DNA of 64,000 nucleotides from contig NZ_CADFEB010000002.1 of assembly GCF_902833085.1 (NCBI RefSeq), forward strand, positions 744,001 through 808,000, in the 5' to 3' direction. Positions within the stretch are counted from its first letter, which is position 1; the number at the start of each line of letters is the position of its first letter. The notes beneath the pieces are model-generated. The model had not been told where the DNA came from, did not search any database, and saw only the letters and a program-made list of their open reading frames with translations. Shown here in pieces: positions 45,072-55,165 of the stretch. Position numbers and translations under genes: made by a program. The DNA is from Burkholderia ubonensis. GTDB taxonomy: Bacteria > Pseudomonadota > Gammaproteobacteria > Burkholderiales > Burkholderiaceae.

Positions 45072-46427
45072 ATGGCACACGACATTCAATTCGCCGACGG
45101 CGCCGCGCCGTTCTCCCAGACGCAGCAATTCCACGACATCAAGAATGCCGCGCACGAGCATCTGCTCACGCGGATCGAGGAGCTGGGCGCCGAGTTCGGA
45201 CGCTGGTCGCGGCAGGCGATCAACCAGTTCGTCGACCTGGAAATCGACAGCTTCGTGCGCCTGCGCCGCATCCCGCTCAACGAGAACGAGGTGCGCACGA
45301 TCGCGGAGGCGCTGACGAAGGAGCTCGCCGGCTTCGGGCCGATCGAGGACCTGCTCGCCGATCCGCACGTCGAGGACATCCTCATCAACGGCTACAAGGA
45401 CATCTACGTGTCGCGCCACGGCGTGCTGGCGAAGCTGCCGGTGCGCTTCACCGACAACGCGCACCTGCTGCGGATCGTGCGGCGCATCCTCGCGCCGATC
45501 GGCCGCCGCCTCGACGAATCGAATCCGATGGTCGATGCGCGGCTGCCGGACGGCGGGCGCGTGAACGTCGTGATCGAGCCGCTGTCGATCGACGGGCCGG
45601 TGGTGTCGATCCGCAAGTTCCGCAAGGACCCGCTGAAGCCGGCCGACCTGCTCGCCAACAGCACTTTCAACGAGGAGCTCGGCGCGCTGCTCGAGGCGGC
45701 GGTCGAGGCGCGCTGCAACATCCTCGTATCGGGCGGCACGAGCTCCGGCAAGACGTCGCTGCTCAACGCGCTCGCATTCCACATTCCCGAGCCCGAGCGC
45801 GTCGTCACGATCGAGGACACGGCCGAGCTGTCGCTGAACCACCCGCACGTGGTGCGGCTCGAGAGCCGGCCGGGCGGCTTCGACGGCACCGGCGTCGTGA
45901 CGATCCGCGACCTGCTGCGCAACACGCTGCGGATGCGGCCGGACCGCATCATCGTCGGCGAAGTGCGCGGCGGCGAAGTGCTCGAGATGCTGCAGGCGAT
46001 GAACACCGGGCACGACGGCTCGATGGGCACCGTGCACGCGAGTTCGCCGCGCGAGTGCCTGTACCGTCTCGAGATGCTGGCCGGCTTCGCCGGGTTCCAG
46101 GGCACCGAATCGAGCCTGCGCCGGCAGATCGCGAACGCGATCGACTTCATCGTGCAGATCGGCCGGCTGTCGAACGGGCGGCGGCGGATCCTGTCGATCA
46201 CCGAGGTCACGGGGCTGTCGGACAACATCATCGCGACGCAGGAGCTGTACCGCTACGAAGCGCGCGTGACGCCCGAAGGCGACGAAGTCGACCACTGGGA
46301 ATCGCTCGGCATCCACCCGCATTCGCCGAAGCTCGCGCGCTTCCGCCAGACGCTGTCGGGCGGCGGGTTCGGGGGAGGTGGCTTCGGCGGCGACGGCTTC
46401 GGCCGCGGCGGAGGCTTCAATGTCTAG
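45072..46427 (+). CDS. tadA: Tad secretion ATPase TadA/CpaF
   Basis: The 451-aa type II/IV secretion ATPase powers Flp pilus assembly. An N-terminal helical domain is followed by the ring-ATPase core: FGPIEDLLADPHVEDILING, Walker A GGTSSGKTS (221-229), the Asp box TIEDTAEL, Walker B RIIVGEVRGGE, and the His box GSMGTVHASSPRE. The last ~30 residues are Gly/Phe-rich. tadB overlaps its end by eight bases, implying translational coupling. Confidence 0.95.
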   Translation: MAHDIQFADGAAPFSQTQQFHDIKNAAHEHLLTRIEELGAEFGRWSRQAINQFVDLEIDSFVRLRRIPLNENEVRTIAEALTKELAGFGPIEDLLADPHVEDILINGYKDIYVSRHGVLAKLPVRFTDNAHLLRIVRRILAPIGRRLDESNPMVDARLPDGGRVNVVIEPLSIDGPVVSIRKFRKDPLKPADLLANSTFNEELGALLEAAVEARCNILVSGGTSSGKTSLLNALAFHIPEPERVVTIEDTAELSLNHPHVVRLESRPGGFDGTGVVTIRDLLRNTLRMRPDRIIVGEVRGGEVLEMLQAMNTGHDGSMGTVHASSPRECLYRLEMLAGFAGFQGTESSLRRQIANAIDFIVQIGRLSNGRRRILSITEVTGLSDNIIATQELYRYEARVTPEGDEVDHWESLGIHPHSPKLARFRQTLSGGGFGGGGFGGDGFGRGGGFNV

Positions 46428-47433
46428 CCTGATGGTCGCCGCGCTGGCGCTCGCGCTCGTCTGCATCGCCGCCGCGCTGCTGCTGTGGCGGCACGGCGAG
46501 CTCAGGCGCGCTCGCGCGGATGCGCAGCGCTTCATCGACAGCCGGATCGAGCCGGCCGCGCGCGCGCGGGGCATGACGCAGGGGGCGTCCGCGCCGGGCG
46601 CACGGGCGGCGCAGGCGTCCGGCGGAACCGGCGCGCGCGCGGCCGCCCCGGCCTCGGGATCGGCGCCCGCGTCGCGCTGGGTGCACTGGCGCGACCGGCT
46701 CGCCGAATACCTCGACCATCTCGCGAGCCGCGCCGGGATCGAGGATGCGCGCGGCAAGGGGCTGCTCGCGCTGGCGGCGCTGGCCGCCGTCGCGCTCGTC
46801 GCAGGGCGGACCGGCGGGCTGCTCGGCAGTGTCGCGGCGCTCGCGGCCGGCCTCGCGCTGCTCGCGTTCTGGCTCGTGTCGCGGATTCATCGCCGCCGCC
46901 TGCAGATCGTGCGGCAGCTGCCGTCGTTCCTCGACGGGATCGTGCGTCTCGTGACGCTCGGCAACAGCGTGCCGGCCGCGTTCCAGGCCGCGCTGCTGAC
47001 GACCGAGGCGCCGTTGCGCGGCTGCCTCGACGTCGTGTCGCGGATGCTGCGCACGGGCGTCGAGATCGATCGCGCGATGGTGCATATCGCGAAGGTCTAT
47101 CACACGCGGGAGTTCGAACTGGTCGGGTCGGTGCTGCGGCTGTCGGTGCGCTACGGCGGCCGCGCCGACGTGATGCTCGAACGCATGGCGGTGTTCATGC
47201 GCGATCTCGAGCAGGCGGAGCGCGAACTGGTGGCGATGTCGTCGGAGACGCGGCTGTCGGCCTGGGTGCTGGTGATGCTGCCGATCGCGATCGGCGGCTT
47301 CGTGATCGCGACGAATCCGTCGTATCTCAGTGCGATGTGGAACGACGACAGCGGGCGCTCGTACCTGTATCTGGCCTTCATCATGCAGATCGCGGGCGGC
47401 GCCTGGCTGTACCGGATGTCCCGGCTCAGGTGA
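46420..47433 (+). CDS. tadB: Tad inner membrane platform protein TadB
   Basis: The 337-aa GspF-type membrane protein has an N-terminal helix (LMVAALALALVCIAAALLLW), an Ala/Gly/Pro-rich linker (about 45-85), two helices around 125-155, the cytoplasmic T2SSF domain (QLPSFLDGIVRLVTLGNSVP, ELVGSVLRLSVRYGGR) and C-terminal helices. With TadC it forms the platform on which TadA acts. The start at 46420 lies inside the end of tadA (ATGTCTAG overlap). Confidence 0.92.
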   Translation: MSSLMVAALALALVCIAAALLLWRHGELRRARADAQRFIDSRIEPAARARGMTQGASAPGARAAQASGGTGARAAAPASGSAPASRWVHWRDRLAEYLDHLASRAGIEDARGKGLLALAALAAVALVAGRTGGLLGSVAALAAGLALLAFWLVSRIHRRRLQIVRQLPSFLDGIVRLVTLGNSVPAAFQAALLTTEAPLRGCLDVVSRMLRTGVEIDRAMVHIAKVYHTREFELVGSVLRLSVRYGGRADVMLERMAVFMRDLEQAERELVAMSSETRLSAWVLVMLPIAIGGFVIATNPSYLSAMWNDDSGRSYLYLAFIMQIAGGAWLYRMSRLR

Positions 47434-47437
47434 TGCG

Positions 47438-48448
47438 ATGACGCCCAATCAACTCGGATCGATTGCGCTCGCGCTCGGCGCGCTCGGCGTGCTGCTGCTG
47501 GCCTGGCTGGCGCTGCGGCGCGCGGGCGCGGAGTCGCGCAGCCGCCGCGCGCTGGCCGATGCGCTGGACCGCCGCGCGGCCACGCTCACGGCAGCGGGTG
47601 CGCGCCCCGCGCCGGACGGCGCCGCGCCGCCGCCGAAGCGCGAGACGCCGGCCGCCGCCGGGCGGCGCGCGCGCATCGCGCAACTGCTCGAGCGGATGTC
47701 GACGGCCGGCGCCCGCTGGCTCGATACGGGGTTCGGCCGGCACATCGTCGCGGACGAGGACCGCCGGCTGCTCGAACAGTGCGGTTATGCCGACGCGCGC
47801 ACGCGCGGGCTGTTCCTGAGCGCGCGGATGGCCGGCGCGCTCGTCGCGCCGGTGCTGTTCCTCGCCTTCGTCGGGCCGCGCCTGCACGGCGGCCGCTGGG
47901 TGCTCGGCCTCGTGCTGGCGTTCGTCACGGGCTTCATGCTGCCGAAGATCCTCATCCGGCGGCGCGCGGCTGCGCGCCGGCAGGCGGTCGTCGACGAGCT
48001 GCCGCTGCTGGTCGACATGCTGCGCCTGCTGCAGGGCGTCGGCCTGTCGCTCGACCAGAGCCTGCAGGTCGTGACGAATGATTTCAGGGGAATGATGCCG
48101 GTGCTGTCGTCGGAGATGGGCATCGCGCAGCGGCAGTTCGCGGCCGGACGCACGCGCGAGCAATCGCTGCAGCGGCTGGCGTCGGGCTTCGACAACGAGG
48201 ACCTGCGCGCGATCGTGCGCCTGATGATCCAGGTCGACAAGCATGGCGGCGCGGTGCAGGAGCCGCTCAAGCAGTTCGGCGACCGGCTGCGCGAGGCGCG
48301 CCGCGCGATGCTGCGCGAGCGCATCGGCCGCCTGACGGTGAAGATGACGGGCGTCATGATCGTCACGCTGCTGCCGGCGCTGCTGATCGTGACGGCAGGC
48401 CCCGGGATGATCTCGGTGATGCACGCGCTGTCGCTGGCGCAGCACTGA
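47438..48448 (+). CDS. tadC: Tad inner membrane platform protein TadC
   Basis: The 336-aa protein is the second GspF-type platform subunit. An N-terminal helix (LGSIALALGALGVLLLAWLAL), an Arg/Ala-rich linker, two helices (about 127-170), the T2SSF domain (VDELPLLVDMLRLLQGVGLSLDQ; LRAIVRLMIQVDKHGG) and a last helix (VTLLPALLIVTAGPGMISVM) follow in order. It begins 4 bases after the tadB stop; the frame from 47330 is a shadow. Confidence 0.92.
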   Translation: MTPNQLGSIALALGALGVLLLAWLALRRAGAESRSRRALADALDRRAATLTAAGARPAPDGAAPPPKRETPAAAGRRARIAQLLERMSTAGARWLDTGFGRHIVADEDRRLLEQCGYADARTRGLFLSARMAGALVAPVLFLAFVGPRLHGGRWVLGLVLAFVTGFMLPKILIRRRAAARRQAVVDELPLLVDMLRLLQGVGLSLDQSLQVVTNDFRGMMPVLSSEMGIAQRQFAAGRTREQSLQRLASGFDNEDLRAIVRLMIQVDKHGGAVQEPLKQFGDRLREARRAMLRERIGRLTVKMTGVMIVTLLPALLIVTAGPGMISVMHALSLAQH

Positions 48449-48471
48449 CGCGGCGAATGCGAGGAACGAAG

Positions 48472-49347
48472 ATGAAGCGGATCGATGGAATCGTGAAACT
48501 GGCGGGCGTGACGGTGCTGGCGGGGCTGCTCGCCGCCTGTTCGTCGTTCAAGGAAAGCGGGTATGGCGTCGGCGTGCAGGCGGAGCGCGCCGCGCTGATG
48601 GATGCGGCCGGCCGCAAGCAGGCCGCGCCCGATACGCCCGCCATGTATCTCGGGCTGATCGAGCGGATGCAGGCGCAGGGGCTCTATTACGCGTCGCTCG
48701 CGCATATCGACGCGTACGAGAAGCAGTACGGCGCGTCGCCGGAGTCGACGTTGCTGCGCGCCGACGCGCTGCGCATGACCGACCAGCCGGCTGCGAGCGC
48801 GGCCGTCTATACGCAATTGCTGAACACGCCGCTCGCCGCGCGCGGGTATCGCGGGCTCGGGCTGATCGCCGGCGCCGCGGGGGACTTCGAGCGCGCCGCG
48901 CAGGCGTTGTCGCAAGCGTCGGTGCTCACGCCGACCGACGCGTCGATGCTGTCCGATCTCGCGTACGCGAAGCTGCGCTGCGGCGACGTGCAGGGCGCGC
49001 GCGTGCCGCTGATGAAAGCCGCCGAGCTCGACCAGAACAATCCGAAGATCATCAGCAACGTGATGCTGTACCTGCTGGTGTCCGGCCACGCGCGCGACGC
49101 GCAGAAGCTGATGGGCCAGCAGAAGCTGCCTGCGGAAATCCGCAACGACATCCGCAACGACGCGGCGCGGATCGCCGCGGCCGCGCGCGCGTGGCGGCGG
49201 CCCGTGGCCACGCCGGCCGCACCGGCCGTCGGCTCGGGCAGTGTCGTCGACGTGCCCGGCAGCGGCGCCGCGAAGGGCGGCGCGCCGGTCGCGAGCATCC
49301 AGGGATTCGATTCAACCGCGCCGCTGCTGCAGCGGTTCGCGCAATGA
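48472..49347 (+). CDS. tadD: TadD-like TPR pilotin lipoprotein
   Basis: The 291-aa lipoprotein has lipobox LLAAC (Cys23, then Ser). TPR-like helical repeats fill about residues 60-215 (SLAHIDAYEKQYG, YTQLLNTPLAARGYRGLGLI, DLAYAKLRCGDVQGARVPL). The C-terminus is a Pro/Ala/Gly-rich stretch. TadD acts as a pilotin that helps the secretin reach the outer membrane. I start at 48472 after GAGGAACGA rather than at 48457. Confidence 0.9.
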   Translation: MKRIDGIVKLAGVTVLAGLLAACSSFKESGYGVGVQAERAALMDAAGRKQAAPDTPAMYLGLIERMQAQGLYYASLAHIDAYEKQYGASPESTLLRADALRMTDQPAASAAVYTQLLNTPLAARGYRGLGLIAGAAGDFERAAQALSQASVLTPTDASMLSDLAYAKLRCGDVQGARVPLMKAAELDQNNPKIISNVMLYLLVSGHARDAQKLMGQQKLPAEIRNDIRNDAARIAAAARAWRRPVATPAAPAVGSGSVVDVPGSGAAKGGAPVASIQGFDSTAPLLQRFAQ

Positions 49348-49369
49348 CAAGACGTTCGGGGGAACCGAC

Positions 49370-49738
49370 ATGAGCGACAACGACAAGAACCTCGACCGGT
49401 GGATGCGCGCGTGTCGCGCCGCTGCGCTGGTCGCGCTGCTTGGCGCGGCGGCAAGCGCGCAGGGCCAGCAGCAGGCCGGGAACGCGGCCGTGAATTCGAC
49501 CGTGAATTCAACCGTCAATGCGGCCGAGATCGGCCGCTCGACCGAAACGTGGCTCGCGCTGCAGCGGGACAACCGGGCGGCCGGTCCGGACCTGCCGATG
49601 CTCGGCGACGCGGCGTCGCTCGCGTACCAGCGCTATCTCGACTCGTTCAAGAACAAGATTCCGGATTCGATGGGCTCGCCGCTGGGCTCGGGCGGCGGCG
49701 CATCGTCCGGCGGACAGGGCTCGGCGCAAGCGTATTGA
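49370..49738 (+). CDS. DUF3613 domain protein of the Tad locus
   Basis: The 122-aa precursor starts at 49370 after GGGGGAAC. A hydrophobic segment (AAALVALLGAAASAQG) looks like a signal peptide preceded by a charged 16-residue stretch. The DUF3613 core is AAEIGRSTETWLALQRDNRAAGP and AYQRYLDSFKNKIP; the end is Gly/Ser-rich. This small family is found in tad loci of beta- and gammaproteobacteria; its role is not established. NSTVNSTVN before the core is a short repeat. Confidence 0.82.
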   Translation: MSDNDKNLDRWMRACRAAALVALLGAAASAQGQQQAGNAAVNSTVNSTVNAAEIGRSTETWLALQRDNRAAGPDLPMLGDAASLAYQRYLDSFKNKIPDSMGSPLGSGGGASSGGQGSAQAY

Positions 49739-49745
49739 GGCAGCG

Positions 49746-51740
49746 ATGAGCACGGCTCGATTCCCCGGATGCCGCCCAACCGGGCGCGACCGCCTGCGGA
49801 TGCGCGGCCAGCGCGGCGCCGTGTCGGTCCTGGCGACCGTCTGGGTGCTCGTCGCGCTCGTGACGCTGGGCGCGATCGACATCGGCAACCTGTTCTTCCA
49901 GCGGCGCGACCTGCAGCGGATCGCGGACCTGTCCGCGCTGGCCGCGGTGCAGTCGCTCGACCCGTCCGACACGTCGTGCGGCGCGGCGAACACGGCCGCG
50001 CTGAACAATGCGCGTGCGAACGAAACGTCGAACACGGTGACGACGGGCGCGCCCGCGCGCGGGCAGGACCAGGTCGCGGCGACCTGCGGCCGCTGGGATC
50101 CTCAGGTGTATGCGGGCCGGCCGGCGTACTTCGCGCCCGCCGCGAGCGGGATGACGCAGCTCAACGCCACGCAGGTGACGGTCACGCGCACGATGCGCTA
50201 TTCGTTCCTCGGCGTCGTGTCGATGCTCGGCGCGGGGCCGGGCACGATGTCGGCCACCGCAACCGCGCGCGTGAGCGCGATCGACACGTTCTCGATCAGC
50301 GCGACGCTCGCGAGCGTCGATCCGGTCTGGCTCAACGGCATCCTGTCGGCGTTGCTCGGGACGAGCGTCAGCCTCACGCTCGCCGACTATCAGGCGCTCG
50401 CGGGCGCGAACATCAAGCTGCTCGGCATCTCGAGCGCACTCGGCGCCGGGACGGTGAACGGGCTCGTGGGCCTGTCGGTGACGGTGCCGACGCTGATCGG
50501 CAACCTGAGCGCGTATGTCGGCGCATTGCAGGCCGGCGGCGGCAACGGCCCGGGTTACGTCGCGCAGCTGCAGGCCGCGTCGACGGCGCTCGGCAAGCTG
50601 GCGGGCGCCCGGGTCGGCAACACGAGCGTCGTCGTCGCCAATGCGCCCAACGCGCTGCTGAACATCAGTCTCGGCAATCCGCAGTCGGGCGCCGACGCGC
50701 AGGTCAACCTGCTCGACCTGCTGACGACGGCGGCGCAGGTGGGCGCGTACAACAAGGGGCAGGCGGTGTCGCTGAACACCGGCGTCACGCTGCCGCTGGG
50801 CGCGAGCGGCTTCAATGTCGTGTCGCTGCAGCTGCAGGTGCTGAATCCGCCGTCGATCGCGGTCGGCGAGGCAGGGCTGCTGCCGAACGGGACGTGGCGC
50901 ACGCAGGCGTCGTCGGCGCAGATCGGCGTGTATCTGAACGTGCAGACGCCGAGCATCTCGCTCGGCACCGATGCGCTGCTGGGGCCGCTGGGCCTGAGCG
51001 GATTGCTGAACATTTCCGCTTCGTTGAGCGGGATCAATCTGCCGATCTATCTGCTCGTCGGCGGGCCGGCCGTAGCGAGCCTCGCGGCGACGAAGTGCGG
51101 TTCCGCCACCACGCCGAGCACGACGACGATCGTCGCGACGCCGGGCATTGCGAAGCTGTGCATCAGTGCGCCGCCGTCCGGCACGCTGAATCTGTCCAAT
51201 GTGAGCAGCTGTCCGGCCGCGGGCACGTTGCAACTGCTGAACCTGTCGGCATCGGCCACGGTGCTGGGCGTCACCACGTCGCAGACCCTGCCGGTTTCCG
51301 CGTCGATCTCGAACCCGGTGCTGCAGATCGTCGGCACCGCGTCGTCGAGCGCGCCGTACGCGGGCTACCCGTCGGCCACGCCTTACCACTTCTGCAACGC
51401 GCCGGCCGGCCTGGCGGCTCCGGTGTCGTGCGGCAGCGGCTGGGTGAGCCCGTCCACCGCGTCGAGCCCGAACAGCTACTGGACCACCTACGTGAACAAC
51501 CTCGGCGCGTCGCTCGGCACGGCACTCAGCAACATCAACCTGAACGCGATCACGATCCTCGGCATCCCGATCCCGCTCGGCCCGCTGCTCAACGCGATCG
51601 GCAGCCTCGTGCTGCAGCCGGTGCTGTCGGCGCTCGATGCCGTGCTCGTGCCGATCCTCGGGCTGCTCGGCGTCCAGGTCGGCCAGGCGACCGTGCATCA
51701 GATCTCGCTGACCTGCAACGCAGCGCAACTCGTCAACTGA
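49746..51740 (+). CDS. tadG: TadG-like pilus assembly protein
   Basis: The 664-aa protein starts at 49746 (MSTARFPGCRPTGRDRLRMR). The N-terminal TadG/TadE-type signature RGQRGAVSVLATVWVLVALV is an inner membrane helix, followed by NLFFQRRDLQRIADLSALAAV. The long periplasmic part is Ala/Leu/Gly/Ser-rich with several Asn/Leu-rich blocks and cysteines near the end; no von Willebrand A domain is evident. TadG-like proteins anchor or help assemble the pilus. The long frame from 49518 in the same phase has no start signal. Confidence 0.85.
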   Translation: MSTARFPGCRPTGRDRLRMRGQRGAVSVLATVWVLVALVTLGAIDIGNLFFQRRDLQRIADLSALAAVQSLDPSDTSCGAANTAALNNARANETSNTVTTGAPARGQDQVAATCGRWDPQVYAGRPAYFAPAASGMTQLNATQVTVTRTMRYSFLGVVSMLGAGPGTMSATATARVSAIDTFSISATLASVDPVWLNGILSALLGTSVSLTLADYQALAGANIKLLGISSALGAGTVNGLVGLSVTVPTLIGNLSAYVGALQAGGGNGPGYVAQLQAASTALGKLAGARVGNTSVVVANAPNALLNISLGNPQSGADAQVNLLDLLTTAAQVGAYNKGQAVSLNTGVTLPLGASGFNVVSLQLQVLNPPSIAVGEAGLLPNGTWRTQASSAQIGVYLNVQTPSISLGTDALLGPLGLSGLLNISASLSGINLPIYLLVGGPAVASLAATKCGSATTPSTTTIVATPGIAKLCISAPPSGTLNLSNVSSCPAAGTLQLLNLSASATVLGVTTSQTLPVSASISNPVLQIVGTASSSAPYAGYPSATPYHFCNAPAGLAAPVSCGSGWVSPSTASSPNSYWTTYVNNLGASLGTALSNINLNAITILGIPIPLGPLLNAIGSLVLQPVLSALDAVLVPILGLLGVQVGQATVHQISLTCNAAQLVN

Positions 51741-53147
<1,407 letters not shown>

Positions 53148-53202
53148 ATAATGAGATAATGCCCCGCAGAATTACAACGACTCGAAGCGGGAATAACATT
53201 TC

Positions 53203-53910
53203 ATGAGCCAGATGACGGGGTTGGGAAGGGCGTGCGCGTTGCTCGCACTGCTCGGAGGCATGCAGGGCGCATTCGCGCAAGGGTTGGCCGGCACCGCGAG
53301 CCCGGCCGCGCAGCCGGTGGAGCCGGCGTCGGCGCCGGTCGCGGCGGTTCCGGCGCTCGACGCGCAGGCGCAAACGCCGATTCAGGCCGGTGATGCGACC
53401 GGTCCGAGCACGGTGGACGAGCTGCAGCGCCAGATCCAGGCGCACACGCTGACGGAGATGCGCACGAACTACAACGGCAGCTACGGCGCGAGCCTGCTGT
53501 TCAACGTGAAGGACGGCGCGTATTTCGTCGCGCTGTTCCAGCAGAAGGCGTTCTGGCGCGTGATCAAGACCTACAGCGAGGTTCGGGCGGAGGGGATCTA
53601 CCGCGACTTCTCGCGGCAGGCCGAGCATCTGGCCGTCAACGAACTGCGCGCGGCGAAGCTCGAATCGCAGAAGGCGCAGACGGATCGCCAGATCGAGGTC
53701 ACGCAGGAGCGGGCGAAGCGTCTGCAGGCGGACTTGTCGATTGCGCGCGAGCAGCAGGCGGCCGTCACGGATCGCCAGAAGACGGTGCGCAGCGAGACCG
53801 CGGCGCTGCAGGCGCAGCAGGCCGAACTGCAGGCGCAATTGCGCGCGCTGAAGCAGCAGGTGCGATCGTTGCAGCATGAGGCCTACGCCGGCTTGCCGCA
53901 CGTGCGTTGA
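53203..53910 (+). CDS. DUF2968 domain protein with signal peptide and coiled coil
   Basis: The 235-aa protein has a signal peptide (LGRACALLALLGGMQGAFA), an Ala/Pro/Gln-rich region, the DUF2968 core (VDELQRQIQAHTLTEMRTNY, then GSYGASLLFNVKDGAYFVAL) and a long predicted coiled coil (about 135-225; Gln/Ala/Glu/Arg heptads such as LQAQQAELQAQLRALKQQ). Probably periplasmic. The function is unknown. It follows the sigma-54 activator by 55 bases and ends with a terminator, so it may be the last gene of the pilus transcription unit. Confidence 0.85.
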   Translation: MSQMTGLGRACALLALLGGMQGAFAQGLAGTASPAAQPVEPASAPVAAVPALDAQAQTPIQAGDATGPSTVDELQRQIQAHTLTEMRTNYNGSYGASLLFNVKDGAYFVALFQQKAFWRVIKTYSEVRAEGIYRDFSRQAEHLAVNELRAAKLESQKAQTDRQIEVTQERAKRLQADLSIAREQQAAVTDRQKTVRSETAALQAQQAELQAQLRALKQQVRSLQHEAYAGLPHVR

Positions 53911-53959
53911 GCGTCGCGGTGTGCGGCATGCGACAGCATGCCGCGGCGGCGCGACGAAG

Positions 53960-53992
53960 AAAAAAGGGCAAACCCGCGGGTTTGCCCTTTTT
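53960..53992. terminator. Bidirectional terminator
   Basis: AAAAAGGGCAAACCC and GGGTTTGCCCTTTTT form a nearly perfect stem with a tiny loop between the convergent DUF2968 gene and hfq2. Confidence 0.92.
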
Positions 53993-54005
53993 GCGTTATT
54001 GGCCG

Positions 54006-54551
54006 TTACTGGCCGTCCGGCACGATCCGGCGGCGGCGGGTGACGATCACCGGCCCGTTATTGCTGCGCGATTCCGACGGCGCGGAGGAGGCGGGCGAGT
54101 CGCCGGCGTCACGCGGGGCGCCGTAGTTTTCACGAGGCTCGCGCGGTGCGCCGTAGCTTTCACGCGGCTCGCGCGGTGCGCCATAGCCTTCGCGCGGCTC
54201 GCGCGACCCGTAGTCGCCACGCGATTCGCGGGAGCCGCCGTGCGAGCCGTACGGGCTGTGTCCGCCGCCTTCACGGCCGCCCGGACGCCCGCCGCCGCCC
54301 GGGCGCGGGCCGCGCGGGCCGCCGCCGCCCGGACGCGAACCGCCGGTGTCGAGCTGGATGGTGGAAATCGCACGCTTGTAGATGCCCTGCAAACCCACGG
54401 GGGTGCGCAGCATCACCAGGTACTGGTCGAACGACTCGATGCATCCCGTCAGGCGAATGCCGTTGACGAGATAGATTTCAACGCGCTTACGTTCCTTGCG
54501 CGCGGAATTGATGAAGTCGTTTTGCGGATGGGATTCTGCGGGATTGGCCAT
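54006..54551 (-). CDS. hfq2: Hfq2, RNA chaperone paralogue with disordered tail
   Basis: The 181-aa protein starts at 54551 ([10 protein letters not shown]). Residues 8-70 are the Sm/Hfq fold: [21 protein letters not shown] (Sm1 region) and [13 protein letters not shown], then IYKRAIST, where canonical Hfq has YKHAIST, so the conserved His is Arg60. The tail (72-181) is Gly/Pro/Arg/Ser-rich with three ~10-residue repeats of type [10 protein letters not shown]. cenocepacia is known to have a normal ~79-aa Hfq and a longer Hfq2 of this type, both involved in stress resistance and virulence. It should bind sRNAs and mRNAs in the cytosol. Confidence 0.92.
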   Translation of the reverse strand: MANPAESHPQNDFINSARKERKRVEIYLVNGIRLTGCIESFDQYLVMLRTPVGLQGIYKRAISTIQLDTGGSRPGGGGPRGPRPGGGGRPGGREGGGHSPYGSHGGSRESRGDYGSREPREGYGAPREPRESYGAPREPRENYGAPRDAGDSPASSAPSESRSNNGPVIVTRRRRIVPDGQ

Positions 54552-54739
54552 TGAGATGCGGCAGGAGCCTGCGTCAGAAGTATGTTGTGCGTGTGTGTGG
54601 CGTGGAATCCACAAGGTATTTGTGCGGGATTCTACCCTGTTCGATCCCGATGCGCGCGCTCACGATTGTGTCGAACCGTAACCCACTATAGACGGTTCCA
54701 GGCGTTTCCGCGATTCGGCCAAACGGCCATCGCCGTTTT

Positions 54740-54755
54740 GTTACGTCGCGTTACG
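54740..54755. promoter_or_regulatory. GTTACG direct repeat upstream of a small secreted protein gene
   Basis: GTTACG-TCGC-GTTACG has a 10-base period, about 90 bases before the gene at 54845. A CGTAAC also occurs at 54677-54682. No sigma-54 box is visible here, so this may be an OmpR-family type site and unrelated to the two sigma-54 loci. The rest of 54552-54739 shows nothing clear. Confidence 0.35.
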
Positions 54756-54844
54756 ACTCTCGCAGCGCCGTTGCACCTGAGCGCGCGCCGCTCCACTACA
54801 GTCTCCGCGCACGCCGGCAAGCCGGCATCTCGGAGGTCCAGAAC

Positions 54845-55129
54845 ATGAACAAGAGGCGAATGGCAGGGTGGATAGCGGCGGGCATCGCGCTGCTGGCGTC
54901 CGGCAGCGCGATGGCGGGGCACGTCGACGTCGGGATCGGCATCGGCGTGCCGGTCGCACCGGTCTATGTCGAGCCGGCGCCGGTCTATGTCGCGCCGCAG
55001 CCGGCGGTGGTCGCGTATCCGGGCTACGGGTACGACTATTACGGCGATGACGACGACGACCGCTACCACAAGTGGCGCAAGCACTACTACAAGCACTGGC
55101 ACAGGCACCACGACGACGAGGACGATTGA
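54845..55129 (+). CDS. Small secreted Pro/Val- and Asp/His-rich protein
   Basis: The 94-aa precursor follows GGAGGT. The signal peptide MNKRRMAGWIAAGIALLASGSAMA precedes a Val/Pro-rich stretch (VPVAPVYVEPAPVYVAPQPA) with a VYV-x-P repeat and a tail of Tyr, Asp and His (DYYGDDDDD, then HKWRKHYYKHWHRHHDDEDD). The tail is a likely divalent-metal binder. Similar short PXXP-type secreted proteins occur widely in Burkholderia with unknown function. Confidence 0.75.
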   Translation: MNKRRMAGWIAAGIALLASGSAMAGHVDVGIGIGVPVAPVYVEPAPVYVAPQPAVVAYPGYGYDYYGDDDDDRYHKWRKHYYKHWHRHHDDEDD

Positions 55130-55165
55130 GCGCCGCACGCGCCGGCGCCTTCGCGCCGGCGCGCG

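Noticed and set aside
55139..55164. CGCGCCGGCG inverted repeat between two convergent genes as intrinsic terminator
   Set aside because: The stem is good but there is no T run on either strand, so termination cannot be claimed.
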